From assembly GCA_019347805.1 (NCBI GenBank), contig JAHWKR010000011.1, positions 1 to 64,000 of the forward strand: a stretch of 64,000 bases of DNA. Reading direction: 5' to 3'. Position numbers and translations under genes: made by a program. Shown here in pieces: positions 26,246 through 33,212 of the stretch. This stretch comes from Methanobacteriota archaeon (lineage in GTDB: Archaea > Thermoplasmatota > E2 > JACPAO01 > JAHWKR01). Under the pieces are notes generated by a model. It worked only from the letters and a program-made list of their open reading frames with translations, searched no databases and was not told where the DNA came from. Position 1 is the first letter of the stretch. Each line of letters begins with the position of its first letter.

Positions 26246-26437
26246 TATGTTGTTTTGTGTTACACGGAGTATTAAGACTTGTCGAGCAGCCCGGACTTTT
26301 GGACGTTTTCCAGGGGGATGCGCGACAGGTCTTCGGTCTTCCAGTGGGGACAGCCCGGGCGTGGCCGGACCGGTATATATGGCTGACGGCCCCCTCCGGA
26401 CCGGTACTGTATGCGCCTTTTTCGGGCGACATGTACA
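26246..26437. other. Intergenic region with TATA boxes and an 11-bp direct repeat
   Basis: About 190 nt between two minus-strand genes. It contains CCGGACCGGTA twice (about 32 nt apart, near 26364 and 26396), the first running into a TATATAT element at 26374-26380. On the minus strand from about 26375 a short stretch ending in TAA near 26277 (about 24 codons including EDLSRIPLENVQKSGLLDK) looks coding but has no start. No gene can be called. Confidence 0.3.
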
Positions 26438-27100
26438 CTACTTCGCCTTCTTCGCCGAGCCGTGCTTGAGACGGGTGACCTCGGCCCGGTCGTTGTCGGT
26501 CATGCCGAGCATCTGGCGCACCGCCAGCGGCGGCTCCTTGAGGTAGGTGCCGAAGACATAGTCTTCTCGTTTCTTGCCGAAGACATGCCCCTCGACCTCG
26601 CGATGGGTGAAGACACGCGAACGGCCGCGGGCGATGTGCATCTCGTAGGGCATCGCGCCCTTGTAGATGCCGAAGTTGAGCTCGGCGAGCTTTCCGCGCG
26701 CCGAGGCGCCCGCCTTTCCAAGGAGCCAGAACGCAGCGACGAGCGGCGCGATGAGTTGAAGGATGGGCTGCAGGCGGTCGAGCCACTCGTTGCGCTCGTG
26801 TTTGGCCTGCGGGGTCGCCTCCGGGTCGGGGGTCTCCTGACCGGGCCGCGCGAAAGCGGGGACACCGCCCGGGGTGACGCCGACAGTGACCGGCTTGCGT
26901 TCCGGCTCCGGGATCTCGAAGCCCTGGCGGTTGGGCGCGGTGACGGTCTCGGACGTCAACTGGATGATGACGGCGTAGAGGATGGCGAGGGCGACGGCGG
27001 CGACGATGATCTGGACGCGCCGCTCGGCGAGGAGACGCTTGCGCGCCTTCTCATGCCCGTACGGGGTCCACACATCCTTGTCGCGCCGTTTCAACCGCAT
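26438..27100 (-). CDS. Membrane protein with two hydrophobic helices, unknown
   Basis: A 220-residue protein beginning with a basic cytoplasmic segment (MRLKRRDKD), a first helix (IIVAAVALAILYAVII), a proline/threonine-rich loop of about 80 residues, a second helix (ILQLIAPLVAAFWLLG), and a basic C-terminal half with the recognisable strand pair NFGIYKGAMPYEMHIARGRS and FTHREVEGHVFGKKREDYVF. No family is recognised. ATG at 27100 lies 14 nt after the stop of the 73-residue gene with GGAG in between; the track ORF start at 27160 overlaps that gene and is rejected. It may belong with the small upstream protein and the secreted protein in one operon. Confidence 0.65.
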   Translation of the reverse strand: MRLKRRDKDVWTPYGHEKARKRLLAERRVQIIVAAVALAILYAVIIQLTSETVTAPNRQGFEIPEPERKPVTVGVTPGGVPAFARPGQETPDPEATPQAKHERNEWLDRLQPILQLIAPLVAAFWLLGKAGASARGKLAELNFGIYKGAMPYEMHIARGRSRVFTHREVEGHVFGKKREDYVFGTYLKEPPLAVRQMLGMTDNDRAEVTRLKHGSAKKAK

Positions 27101-27114
27101 TCCTTGGTCGTCTC

Positions 27115-27336
27115 CTATTTGCCGAGGCGAAGGTCGTCGAGGCCACGATAGCTCGGCCACCGGACGCCGTCCGCTCCTTTCACACGGCGGCGCCGCTGCG
27201 GCACCGTGCGCGTCGCCGCGACCACCGTGTGGATGCGCTCCCTGAGCGCGAACATGGCGCGGGCGCGCTCGACGGCGGCGACGGTCTCTTTGTCTTCACT
27301 GAATCCTGCGATCTTGATGTCTCTACCCGTGATCAT
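27115..27336 (-). CDS. Small basic protein of 73 residues, unknown
   Basis: A short protein with an N-terminal amphipathic segment (DIKIAGFSEDKETVAAVERA) and an arginine-rich centre (RRRRVKG). No family is recognised. The ATG is preceded on its strand by the element AAGGGTAGGACCTTCC, which also precedes the small ORF upstream of the 292-residue secreted protein near 33.0 kb. It lies 46 nt downstream of a secreted protein gene and 14 nt upstream of a membrane protein gene, so an operon is likely. The arginine-rich centre could bind nucleic acid or phosphates. Confidence 0.55.
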   Translation of the reverse strand: MITGRDIKIAGFSEDKETVAAVERARAMFALRERIHTVVAATRTVPQRRRRVKGADGVRWPSYRGLDDLRLGK

Positions 27337-27382
27337 GGAAGGTCCTACCCTTCTCCCCCTGACGCGAGGGATGTTTCCTACC

Positions 27383-28015
27383 CTAGATGCGCGGTGCCTG
27401 GCATGGCAGGCAACGCTTCTCCGGATCCTCTCTCAGGAACCAGAGGTCGATCTGTCCCTCGCGCGGCCCTTCCGGGTCGCCCGAGTCGCTCGTGAAGCCG
27501 TCTACCTCGGTGGCCAGCTTCGTGACATCGACGACGACGACGAAGTTGTAGTCCTGGCCGGAACCGCTGTCGGTGGTCACGGCGCCCGTGTGGACGGTCC
27601 AGACGTGGACCTTGACCGTGAGGCGTTCCGTGGCGAGGTGGTTGCCGAGCATGTACTGGACCTCTTTCGGCTCGAGGTAGTACCACTCACGGACACTCCA
27701 GCTCGCGCCGTTGTCGTCCGTGAACGCGTACGTCTCCCCTGTGGGGAAGAGGTTCTTGCCCGACGGGTCGCCCGTCCCTTTCGGGACCGCGTAGACCCAG
27801 CCCTGGCTCGCCTTGTCGAGGACGACCACACCGTCGAACCAGCTGGTCTGTCCTGTTGCGAGCCCTGCGACGGCGGCCAGGTCCGGGTCGTACTTGGTGA
27901 GGTCGAAGAGGATCATGCGTCCCTCGACGTCCTCGGTCCGGACCTGTCCGGTCGCCGCGGCGAACGGGATGGAGCCGGCGATGATGATGACGGCGACGAT
28001 CGTCCTGAGCCTCAT
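27383..28015 (-). CDS. Secreted protein, member of a four-paralogue family (copy D)
   Basis: A 210-residue secreted protein. Signal peptide: MRLRTIVAVIIIAGSIPFAAAT. The mature part has the shared pattern of this cluster: YDPDLAAVAG, SWFDGVVVLD, GWVYAVPKGTGDPSG, AFTDDNG, and VREWYYL, ending with a CLPC motif. Compared with the 292-residue copy the central CDP has become GDP, so one cysteine is lost, but the CLPC pair is present at the C-terminus. No known domain is recognised. ATG at 28015 has GGAGGT 8 nt upstream; the longer track ORF (to 28078) has no signal peptide at its start. It overlaps a 17-codon leader ORF as ATGA and shares a promoter motif with copy A. Confidence 0.75.
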   Translation of the reverse strand: MRLRTIVAVIIIAGSIPFAAATGQVRTEDVEGRMILFDLTKYDPDLAAVAGLATGQTSWFDGVVVLDKASQGWVYAVPKGTGDPSGKNLFPTGETYAFTDDNGASWSVREWYYLEPKEVQYMLGNHLATERLTVKVHVWTVHTGAVTTDSGSGQDYNFVVVVDVTKLATEVDGFTSDSGDPEGPREGQIDLWFLREDPEKRCLPCQAPRI

Positions 28016-28065
28016 GAGGCCACCTCCGTGGCCATCGGGTGCAGGGCGTACCGGGTCTCCATCAT
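28012..28065 (-). CDS. Possible 17-residue leader ORF of copy D
   Basis: ATG at 28065 opens a short frame (MMETRYALHP at its start) ending TGA that overlaps the ATG of the secreted protein as ATGA. It could be a regulatory leader peptide or chance. The other three copies also have short upstream ORFs, which makes the pattern noteworthy. Confidence 0.3.
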   Translation of the reverse strand: MMETRYALHPMATEVAS

Positions 28066-28089
28066 GATGTCGTTCCACCTCGTGGCAGG

Positions 28090-28115
28090 TGAACGATGGG
28101 TTGTGGATAGAAAAG
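28090..28115 (-). promoter_or_regulatory. Core promoter motif of copy D
   Basis: On the minus strand TTTCTATCC is followed by ACAACCCATCGTTCA. The same arrangement (TTATTATCCC then ACAATCCATCGTTCA) is upstream of copy A near 33.06 kb. The match covers the region from the TATA box to the expected start point. Confidence 0.5.
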
Positions 28116-28231
28116 GCTGTTTTCAGACTTCGTTTTCTGGAAAAGGGCGCGCTGGCGGTGGCGCTTCCAGAGGCGAACAGCCGCGAGGGGCCGGAAAAGC
28201 GGATGTTGTACGGGCGTCGGGATCGTGTGAC

Positions 28232-28245
28232 GAAACGGCTGTTTC
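28232..28245 (-). terminator. Small hairpin after the 28.3 kb secreted protein
   Basis: GAAAC-AGCC-GTTTC on the minus strand lies 18 nt beyond the stop of copy C, with T/A-rich flanks; a weak terminator candidate. Confidence 0.3.
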
Positions 28246-28262
28246 AACGGCTTTTGCGTGGT

Positions 28263-29048
28263 TCAGCGCTCGAGCCGCTTCGCAGGTCCCTTGGCGGGGT
28301 CGTCGACCGCAAGAAGCGCGGGGACCCGGTTGAGACCGAAGACCACCGTTGGTGGGTCCCTCATGGCGTCCGCTCCCATCTCCCGCACGACCGGGTCGGC
28401 GCCGGTCTGGACCGGTTCCAGAAGGGCACCCGCAACGGGCGGCGGAGAGACCGCGGGCACCGCCGGGGTCGGTTTGGCGACGATGCCCTCCGGGGTCGCC
28501 TCGAAACGGTCGGGGAAGAGACGGTCGAGGCGGTAGGTGATGGCCCAGTTGTAGCTGCCCTCGATCCCTGCCGGAGCGGGTTGGTGGGGGTCGATGTCAT
28601 GGATTTCTCCGACGCGCACCCCATAGGCGAAGTGGCTGGTGGGGGCGCCGAAAGTGCCGACGCCCAGATACTGGAACTCGTAGACGGTCCAGAGGACGCC
28701 GTAGCGGTCACGCACCTGGGCGAAGTCGCCGCTCGGGACGAGGGAAGGACTTATCCGGGGGTCTGGGTGGTCCGAATTCCACGCGAAGACCATACGACCG
28801 TCACGTTCGTCCAAGGCGCGGGAGGACGCGAACGCTCCGAAGAGATACGTCTCTCGTTGTGTGGACAAGCCATAGTCTACGGGTGGTGGAAGGGGCATCC
28901 CAGCCGCCGACGGCTCGATGACGGCGCGCAAGTAGGCCGAATGGCCCGCCACCAGGGCCGCCTCTTCTGGAAAACCGGCCGCCACTCCTGTCGACACAAG
29001 GGCCGAGACGACGACGAAGACACCGATCAAACGCACGGTCCGAAGCAC
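28263..29048 (-). CDS. Secreted protein, divergent member of the four-paralogue family (copy C)
   Basis: A 261-residue protein with an N-terminal signal (MLRTVRLIGVFVVVSALVST). It shares ALVAGHSAYLRAVIEP with the ALVTGHTVYAKFVIDA of copy B, and later VFAWNSDHPDP, VRDRYGVLWTVYEFQYLG matching the conserved EYxY strand of the family. It lacks most of the cysteines and has a proline-rich C-terminal third (AVPAVSPPPVAGALL). Function is unknown. GTG at 29048 follows an in-frame stop directly, so the start cannot be further upstream. A TATA-like CCATATCC near 29115 would place transcription start about at a tiny ORF (29092), giving an overlapping leader frame. Confidence 0.65.
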   Translation of the reverse strand: MLRTVRLIGVFVVVSALVSTGVAAGFPEEAALVAGHSAYLRAVIEPSAAGMPLPPPVDYGLSTQRETYLFGAFASSRALDERDGRMVFAWNSDHPDPRISPSLVPSGDFAQVRDRYGVLWTVYEFQYLGVGTFGAPTSHFAYGVRVGEIHDIDPHQPAPAGIEGSYNWAITYRLDRLFPDRFEATPEGIVAKPTPAVPAVSPPPVAGALLEPVQTGADPVVREMGADAMRDPPTVVFGLNRVPALLAVDDPAKGPAKRLER

Positions 29049-29092
29049 TTACGCGCACACTCGAACCGGTCCCATCGCTCAGGTCCGGTCAT
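29027..29092 (-). CDS. Possible 21-residue leader ORF overlapping copy C
   Basis: ATG at 29092 coincides with the start point expected from the CCATATCC element near 29115. The frame ends with a cysteine-containing tail (FECARKCFGPCV) 22 nt inside the start of copy C in another frame. It may be a leaderless regulatory ORF or chance. Confidence 0.25.
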   Translation of the reverse strand: MTGPERWDRFECARKCFGPCV

Positions 29093-29393
29093 GAAGGCGC
29101 CCATCCTGGACGGATATGGTATGGTTAACTAGGGAAACCTTGGGCCGATGAGCCGGAGAGGGCCACCATATCCACCCTAAATGGAATTGGTGGAAGTAAC
29201 ATCATCCACTTTTCGAGGGGCGGAACGGTCGGCGGGGCCACGAGGTGGGCGGTCGATCGCCAGGGCGAGACAAAACGTCCCGTAGGTCAGGAGACAGGGT
29301 CGGCGGAGCTCGATCGAGACGCCGAAAAAGCGCCCCTCCGCCCATGCATCAGCGTGGATCGGAGGAGGAGGGGGACAAGGATGGGAAGAGAGG

Positions 29394-29411
29394 GACCGGC
29401 CGAAGCCGGTC
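29394..29411 (-). terminator. UUCG-capped hairpin after copy B
   Basis: GACCGGC-TTCG-GCCGGTC on the minus strand, 30 nt after the copy B stop, forms a perfect 7-bp stem with a UUCG tetraloop followed by the pyrimidine-rich CCTCTCTTCCC. It is a good terminator candidate for the 527-residue protein gene. Confidence 0.6.
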
Positions 29412-29440
29412 ATTCACCCGATTCAGTAGGCTTTCGCCGA

Positions 29441-31024
29441 CTAGGGGTACCCAGCGGGCGCCGTGGTGGTCGTGGCCGGCGTGGTGGGCGCGGTACCCTT
29501 CGTGTGAAGGGCCCACTGGCCACCGGTCGGGTCACTGAGGTACACGTAGAGATCCACGAAGGCGGTCTTGTGGTCCTCAGGGTAACAGTCCGGTCCGGTG
29601 GTACCCGAGCCGCTGGGCTGGCGGTTGTGCGGCCAGTCGAGGTTGTCGTCACGGCAGTTCTCACGGTGCTTGAGGACCGTGGTGTTGTCGTCGAACGAAT
29701 TACCCCGCATGATCTCCTCGGTCGTGGTCGGCGGTGCCGAGTGGACCGTCCGCCCGCGGAAGGTGTCGTCGAAGCTGAACGACGAACCGTCCGTGCAGAG
29801 GTCCACGAGTTCGACCGGAGTACCGATGCCGACTGGATCGAGGGCCGTGTGGTACGCACTGACCGCTGCCTCTCCGATGCCACCGCCGATCGGGTAGACC
29901 GACGAGTTGTTCAGGTTCTGGTCGGTCTGCTTCCCGAAGGCCTCGTAGATGTTGAGACCGGCGCAGGTGTCGACCTGAAGGGCGAACGTGTAGTACTCCT
30001 GGATCGTCGCGTCGTACTGCGGCGCGTGGATCTGGGTGATCCAGAGGCGCTCCTTGAAGAGGTCCTGGATGCTCCCGTTGCACTTGTGGCCGAGGTCGAA
30101 GCTGCCGGGGGTCACGGTCGAGTTGGCCGGGGAGGTCGTGTTGGCGACGACTCCGGTGTTGTCCGCCGGCGTCGCGTAGACCTCGCAGCCGTTCTCGTTC
30201 TGGGGGTCCGTGTAGGTCCACGGGAACAACTGGTTGACGATCCCCGAGACGGCCGTGCTGACACCGACAGGGGTGTGGGTGCCGGGTTGAACGTCGCCGC
30301 GGTCGGCTCCGACGAGCTCCTTCGGGAGGTCGAGGAGACAGTTGTAGTCGTACTCCTGGACCTCATGGTAGATGCCGTTCGGGTCGAGGAAGTCGAGGTG
30401 ACCGCGGTAGCGGAAGTTGCTGCCGTGGGCGGGGTCACAGTCGCCCTTCTCGACGGCGACCGCGTAGGCGCCGAGGATGTACGTCGTGTTGTATGGGGTA
30501 TCGGGGTCGATGTATCCATATCTTGCGAACTCGGACGCACAGTGGTCGATGTCCCGGTCGAAATCATAGTCCTGTTGCGCATCGTCGTACGGCGCGGCCT
30601 CGTCCTCATCGGACGGGTGCGCGCCCACCGTCTGGTCCAGGTTCTGACCGTTGAACCACACGACGCACTCGCGCTGGGCGGCGACATCCTTGATGACATC
30701 GATCTCGATATCGATATCGGGCTTCGTGTCGTTCACGACGAAGTAGCCGGCGATCGCGGCGAAGTCGGTCGGAAGACCGAGCGTGTTGTTCACGTCCGCT
30801 TGGAGTCTCAGGTCAATACTGAGCGCGTCGATCACGAATTTCGCGTAGACGGTGTGCCCAGTCACAAGGGCCGGGGGTTCACCAGTGGCGTTCGGTTTTC
30901 CGCTGCAAGTCGTCAGGTAGCCGGTCTGGTAGTTACAGTCCCCGAACTTCCAACCGTACGATGCGTAACCGGCTGGGATGAGTACGAGGATCCCGACCAC
31001 CGCGGCCAAAATCTTAGCGTTCAT
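29441..31024 (-). CDS. Large cysteine-rich secreted protein of the four-paralogue family (copy B)
   Basis: A 527-residue exported protein. A signal peptide (ILAAVVGILVLIPAGYAS) is followed by a cysteine-rich chain with at least 12 cysteines and many N-glycosylation-type sequons (NNT, NNS, NTT). Shared family strands are VTGHTVYAKF, AAIAGYF, ECVVWFNG, VEKGDCDPAHG, FLDPNGIYHEVQEYDYNC. The region after residue about 300 is extra and ends in a threonine/proline-rich tail without a membrane helix. No known domain is recognised. ATG at 31024 has GGAGGTG 12 nt upstream. A 35-residue ORF lies directly upstream. The likely role is extracellular; whether it is a structural, binding or enzymatic protein is not visible. 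Confidence 0.8.
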   Translation of the reverse strand: MNAKILAAVVGILVLIPAGYASYGWKFGDCNYQTGYLTTCSGKPNATGEPPALVTGHTVYAKFVIDALSIDLRLQADVNNTLGLPTDFAAIAGYFVVNDTKPDIDIEIDVIKDVAAQRECVVWFNGQNLDQTVGAHPSDEDEAAPYDDAQQDYDFDRDIDHCASEFARYGYIDPDTPYNTTYILGAYAVAVEKGDCDPAHGSNFRYRGHLDFLDPNGIYHEVQEYDYNCLLDLPKELVGADRGDVQPGTHTPVGVSTAVSGIVNQLFPWTYTDPQNENGCEVYATPADNTGVVANTTSPANSTVTPGSFDLGHKCNGSIQDLFKERLWITQIHAPQYDATIQEYYTFALQVDTCAGLNIYEAFGKQTDQNLNNSSVYPIGGGIGEAAVSAYHTALDPVGIGTPVELVDLCTDGSSFSFDDTFRGRTVHSAPPTTTEEIMRGNSFDDNTTVLKHRENCRDDNLDWPHNRQPSGSGTTGPDCYPEDHKTAFVDLYVYLSDPTGGQWALHTKGTAPTTPATTTTAPAGYP

Positions 31025-31041
31025 GTTTCTGCTACACCTCC

Positions 31042-31149
31042 TTATTCACTTCGGATGAGCGGGAACGCTTTGGGCCGGTCTTGATCGACGTCCTCGGGTT
31101 CTTCGAACCCGAAGCGCCAGGTCTTGGTAGCCAGCTTCCGTGCGTCCAC
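31042..31149 (-). CDS. Small protein of 35 residues upstream of copy B
   Basis: GTG at 31149 is preceded by a strong Shine-Dalgarno run (TAAGGAGGAGAGAGGT). The frame has good coding composition (KLATKTWRFGFEEPEDVDQD) and ends TAA, followed at once by GGAGG for the next gene. It is too short for the ORF track. No homologue is recognised. It is probably the first cistron of the transcript from the TATA box at 31240, so it could be a leader peptide or a real microprotein of the surface-protein system. Confidence 0.55.
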   Translation of the reverse strand: MDARKLATKTWRFGFEEPEDVDQDRPKAFPLIRSE

Positions 31150-31183
31150 ACCTCTCTCCTCCTTAGAGCAAGCTTTCGTCAAG

Positions 31184-31199
31184 GGAACAGTGGTTCCCG
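31184..31199 (-). promoter_or_regulatory. Leader hairpin upstream of the 35-residue ORF
   Basis: GGGAAC-CACT-GTTCCC on the minus strand forms a 6-bp stem with a 4-nt loop about 35 nt before the small ORF, inside the leader predicted from the TATA box near 31240. Confidence 0.35.
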
Positions 31200-31235
31200 A
31201 ACGGAAAGTCTGCACTTTGTGAGAAGAGAGCTGGA

Positions 31236-31244
31236 GTATATATC
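31236..31244 (-). promoter_or_regulatory. TATA box of the copy B transcript
   Basis: GATATATAC on the minus strand is one of the clearest TATA boxes in the window. Expected start is near 31214, giving a 65-nt leader before the 35-residue ORF. Confidence 0.6.
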
Positions 31245-31249
31245 GATTT

Positions 31250-31973
31250 CGTCAATTTAAGAGGTGTAACAGGAAATGAGTGGCTATTGTGACAAGTCAG
31301 CGAGGGGAATCAGAGTCTAATTCTGTCCCACCCACAGACTTGTCATCACTTCTGTTGAGTATATACCTGAAGCTAGATTGACACTATACTTACCTCTGAA
31401 AACAAATGGGCACTAGGAGACATTTGCCATCCCTATGGCAAATCTGTGGTATATACCGCGATTTAGGTGATGAACCTTCTCACCTTCAGAAGTTCCGGGA
31501 GATCCCACCGGGTCGACCGCGCCACTTCATGACCCGGCGGAGCCGGACAGAAGGAGCCGAGCTCTCCACCCTCATGGACAGAAAGTGGGGCGACCGGTAG
31601 CAAGTCGGCAGCGATCGTCGGTATGCGGACCACCCGGACGCAGTCGCGGAGAAAAGCCGGGCGCGCACGGCGACCAAGACCCTCGGTCGGGGACGGTGGT
31701 CCAGTAGCGAGTCGACGAGCGGTCCCGATCCGGTGTCGAAACCCGCGCGGCCAGGTCGACAGCGGAAAGACCGGGACCGAAAACAGACAGCGCGACGGCA
31801 CGCGACCAGCGCGATTTGTCGGAGCATCGACAAAAGATCGATCGGACCCCTTCCAGCGAGACGACATCAGAAGGGACACGAAAAGAAACAGCGAAAAAAG
31901 ACGCGGGTGACCCTTTCCAGACAAGAAAAGGGGGGAGAGAGAACGGGGGGAGAGAACGGTTGAGGGTCAGGGT
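31250..31973. other. Long gene-free stretch with three TATA-like elements
   Basis: About 720 nt without a supported gene. The first 200 nt are AT-rich for this genome and contain GTATATAC near 31361 and GTATATAC near 31450, both palindromic. The rest is purine-rich on the plus strand with short stems (for example CCACTT/AAGTGG around 31516-31586 enclosing CATGA/TCATG). Two minus-strand ORFs here (115 and 153 codons) have weaker third-position GC and no sensible composition, so they were not called. A plus-strand RNA from the element near 31450 is possible. Confidence 0.4.
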
Positions 31974-32852
31974 CTACTGGCCGGCCCAGACCTCGAACTT
32001 GGTCTTGTTCGGGTCGCTGACGTGGGCGCAGTAGGGGTCGTTCGCGCATTCCTCTTCCGTGCCGTGGAAGGGGGTGCCGTCCGCGTAGGTGGTGCCGAAC
32101 TTGGTGAAGTTGCCGCGGTCCTCCTTGTCGTAGTAGAGGTCCACCTCGAAGGTGTTGTGCTCGTGCAGCGTGTCCTCGCCCGCCTTGAGGCCGGAGGAGC
32201 CGTTACAGACGTGGTCGCTCTCCGAGGCACAGTAGGAGTCGCCGTTGTTGACCTCGTCCGTGGTGCCGCCACCGGTGCCCTCGTGGGTCGTGGTGCCGCG
32301 GCCGCCGCCGAGGAGGAGGTTTCCGCTCTTGTAGTACCAGGTGTCGATGCCGGTCGCGAAGTTGTAGATGCGCCCGGGGTCGAAGGCCTGGATCGGCGGG
32401 TCCTGCACCCGGGCGTGGGTCGGGGTGACCCAGACATGCTTCGTCTCGTTGAGACCGAGGTAGCCGTCCAAGACCGTCTCGGTCTTGAGGCCGGACCCGC
32501 ACGAGTACGTGTAGTGCGCGATGATGTGCGTCACGTTGTTGGGGTCACGGAAGGCGATCTTGTAGTCCTGGAACTCGAAGTTCTCGCCGTCGCGCGGGTC
32601 GCACTGGCCCTTGGCGACCGTATAGATGAACCCGTCCTGGACGGTGTTCAAGACGGTCATGCCGTTGAACCAGACGACCTTCGACTCCACGATGCCCGCG
32701 ATGAGCGCGACATCCGGGTCGAAGCCGCCCATGTTGGCGTACACCGTGTGACCGGTGACGACGGTCTTGTCCTGTAGCGTGGTCGCGGCGGCGGCCATCG
32801 GAAGTCCGACGACGCCAGCGATTATCAGAGCGATCAGTTTCTTGTTCATCAT
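31974..32852 (-). CDS. Secreted protein of the four-paralogue family (copy A)
   Basis: A 292-residue exported protein. The signal peptide is MMNKKLIALIIAGVVGLPMAAAA. The mature chain shows the full family pattern: VVTGHTVYANMG, FDPDVALIAG, KVVWFNGMTVL, VAKGQCDPRDG, FRDPNNVTHIIAHYTYSC, then a glycine-rich loop and an acidic C-terminus with cysteine pairs (ECANDPYCAHV). It aligns by eye over about 150 residues with copies B and D. Function is unknown. ATG at 32852 lies 6 nt after a 48-codon leader ORF, and the promoter shares a long motif with copy D. There is no membrane anchor, so it is released or held by partners. Confidence 0.8.
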   Translation of the reverse strand: MMNKKLIALIIAGVVGLPMAAAATTLQDKTVVTGHTVYANMGGFDPDVALIAGIVESKVVWFNGMTVLNTVQDGFIYTVAKGQCDPRDGENFEFQDYKIAFRDPNNVTHIIAHYTYSCGSGLKTETVLDGYLGLNETKHVWVTPTHARVQDPPIQAFDPGRIYNFATGIDTWYYKSGNLLLGGGRGTTTHEGTGGGTTDEVNNGDSYCASESDHVCNGSSGLKAGEDTLHEHNTFEVDLYYDKEDRGNFTKFGTTYADGTPFHGTEEECANDPYCAHVSDPNKTKFEVWAGQ

Positions 32853-32858
32853 CGTTCT

Positions 32859-33005
32859 CTACTCCATTCCCTTTTCTTGTGCGAACAGAAAGTCGACGGA
32901 GCCTTGTGCCCCGCCGAGGCCGAGACGGCCAAAGGACCCGAGACCCCGCCCAATGCAGGCGCCGCCGAGGCGGCCGGATGCGCTGGTTCGGGGGTTCGTG
33001 GTCAT
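32859..33005 (-). CDS. Possible 48-residue leader ORF of copy A
   Basis: ATG at 33005 follows the sequence AAAGGGTAGGACCTTTCC, which also precedes the 73-residue gene at 27.3 kb. The frame is glycine-rich (SGRLGGACIGRGLGSFGRLG) and ends TAG 6 nt before copy A. Its composition is weakly protein-like, so it may only be a transcribed leader. Confidence 0.3.
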   Translation of the reverse strand: MTTNPRTSASGRLGGACIGRGLGSFGRLGLGGAQGSVDFLFAQEKGME

Positions 33006-33052
33006 GGAAAGGTCCTACCCTTTGTTCCGGAACGCCGTGTGACGCTCCAACC

Positions 33053-33077
33053 TGAACGATGGATTGTGGGATAATAA
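33053..33077 (-). promoter_or_regulatory. Core promoter motif of copy A
   Basis: Minus-strand TTATTATCCC followed by ACAATCCATCGTTCA, nearly identical to the copy D promoter at 28.1 kb. Expected transcription start falls at the end of the CATCGTTCA block. Confidence 0.55.
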
Positions 33078-33212
33078 CGGGTTCTCAAGCCCTTGGCCGG
33101 CGGACAGACATCGCCGAGCGGAAAACCAAGATTGTACGGGAGGGGCCCCAACAGGAGGGGAACGGGTCATCTGAGGCGGTCTGGCGGCGTCCGGACGCGC
33201 CGTCGGGACCCT

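Noticed and set aside
29177-29413. 78-codon minus-strand ORF after copy B
   Set aside because: Starts inside the terminator hairpin and is proline-rich without coding character.
31475-31800. SRP 7S RNA or RNase P RNA in the gene-free island
   Set aside because: ACAGAA- and GGAAAG-like strings exist, but the helix 8 GGAAG/AGCAG arrangement and the P4 universals are not in a consistent order.
31486-31924. Minus-strand ORFs of 115 and 153 codons
   Set aside because: Lower third-position GC than local genes, arginine/serine-rich, no plausible promoter-start arrangement.
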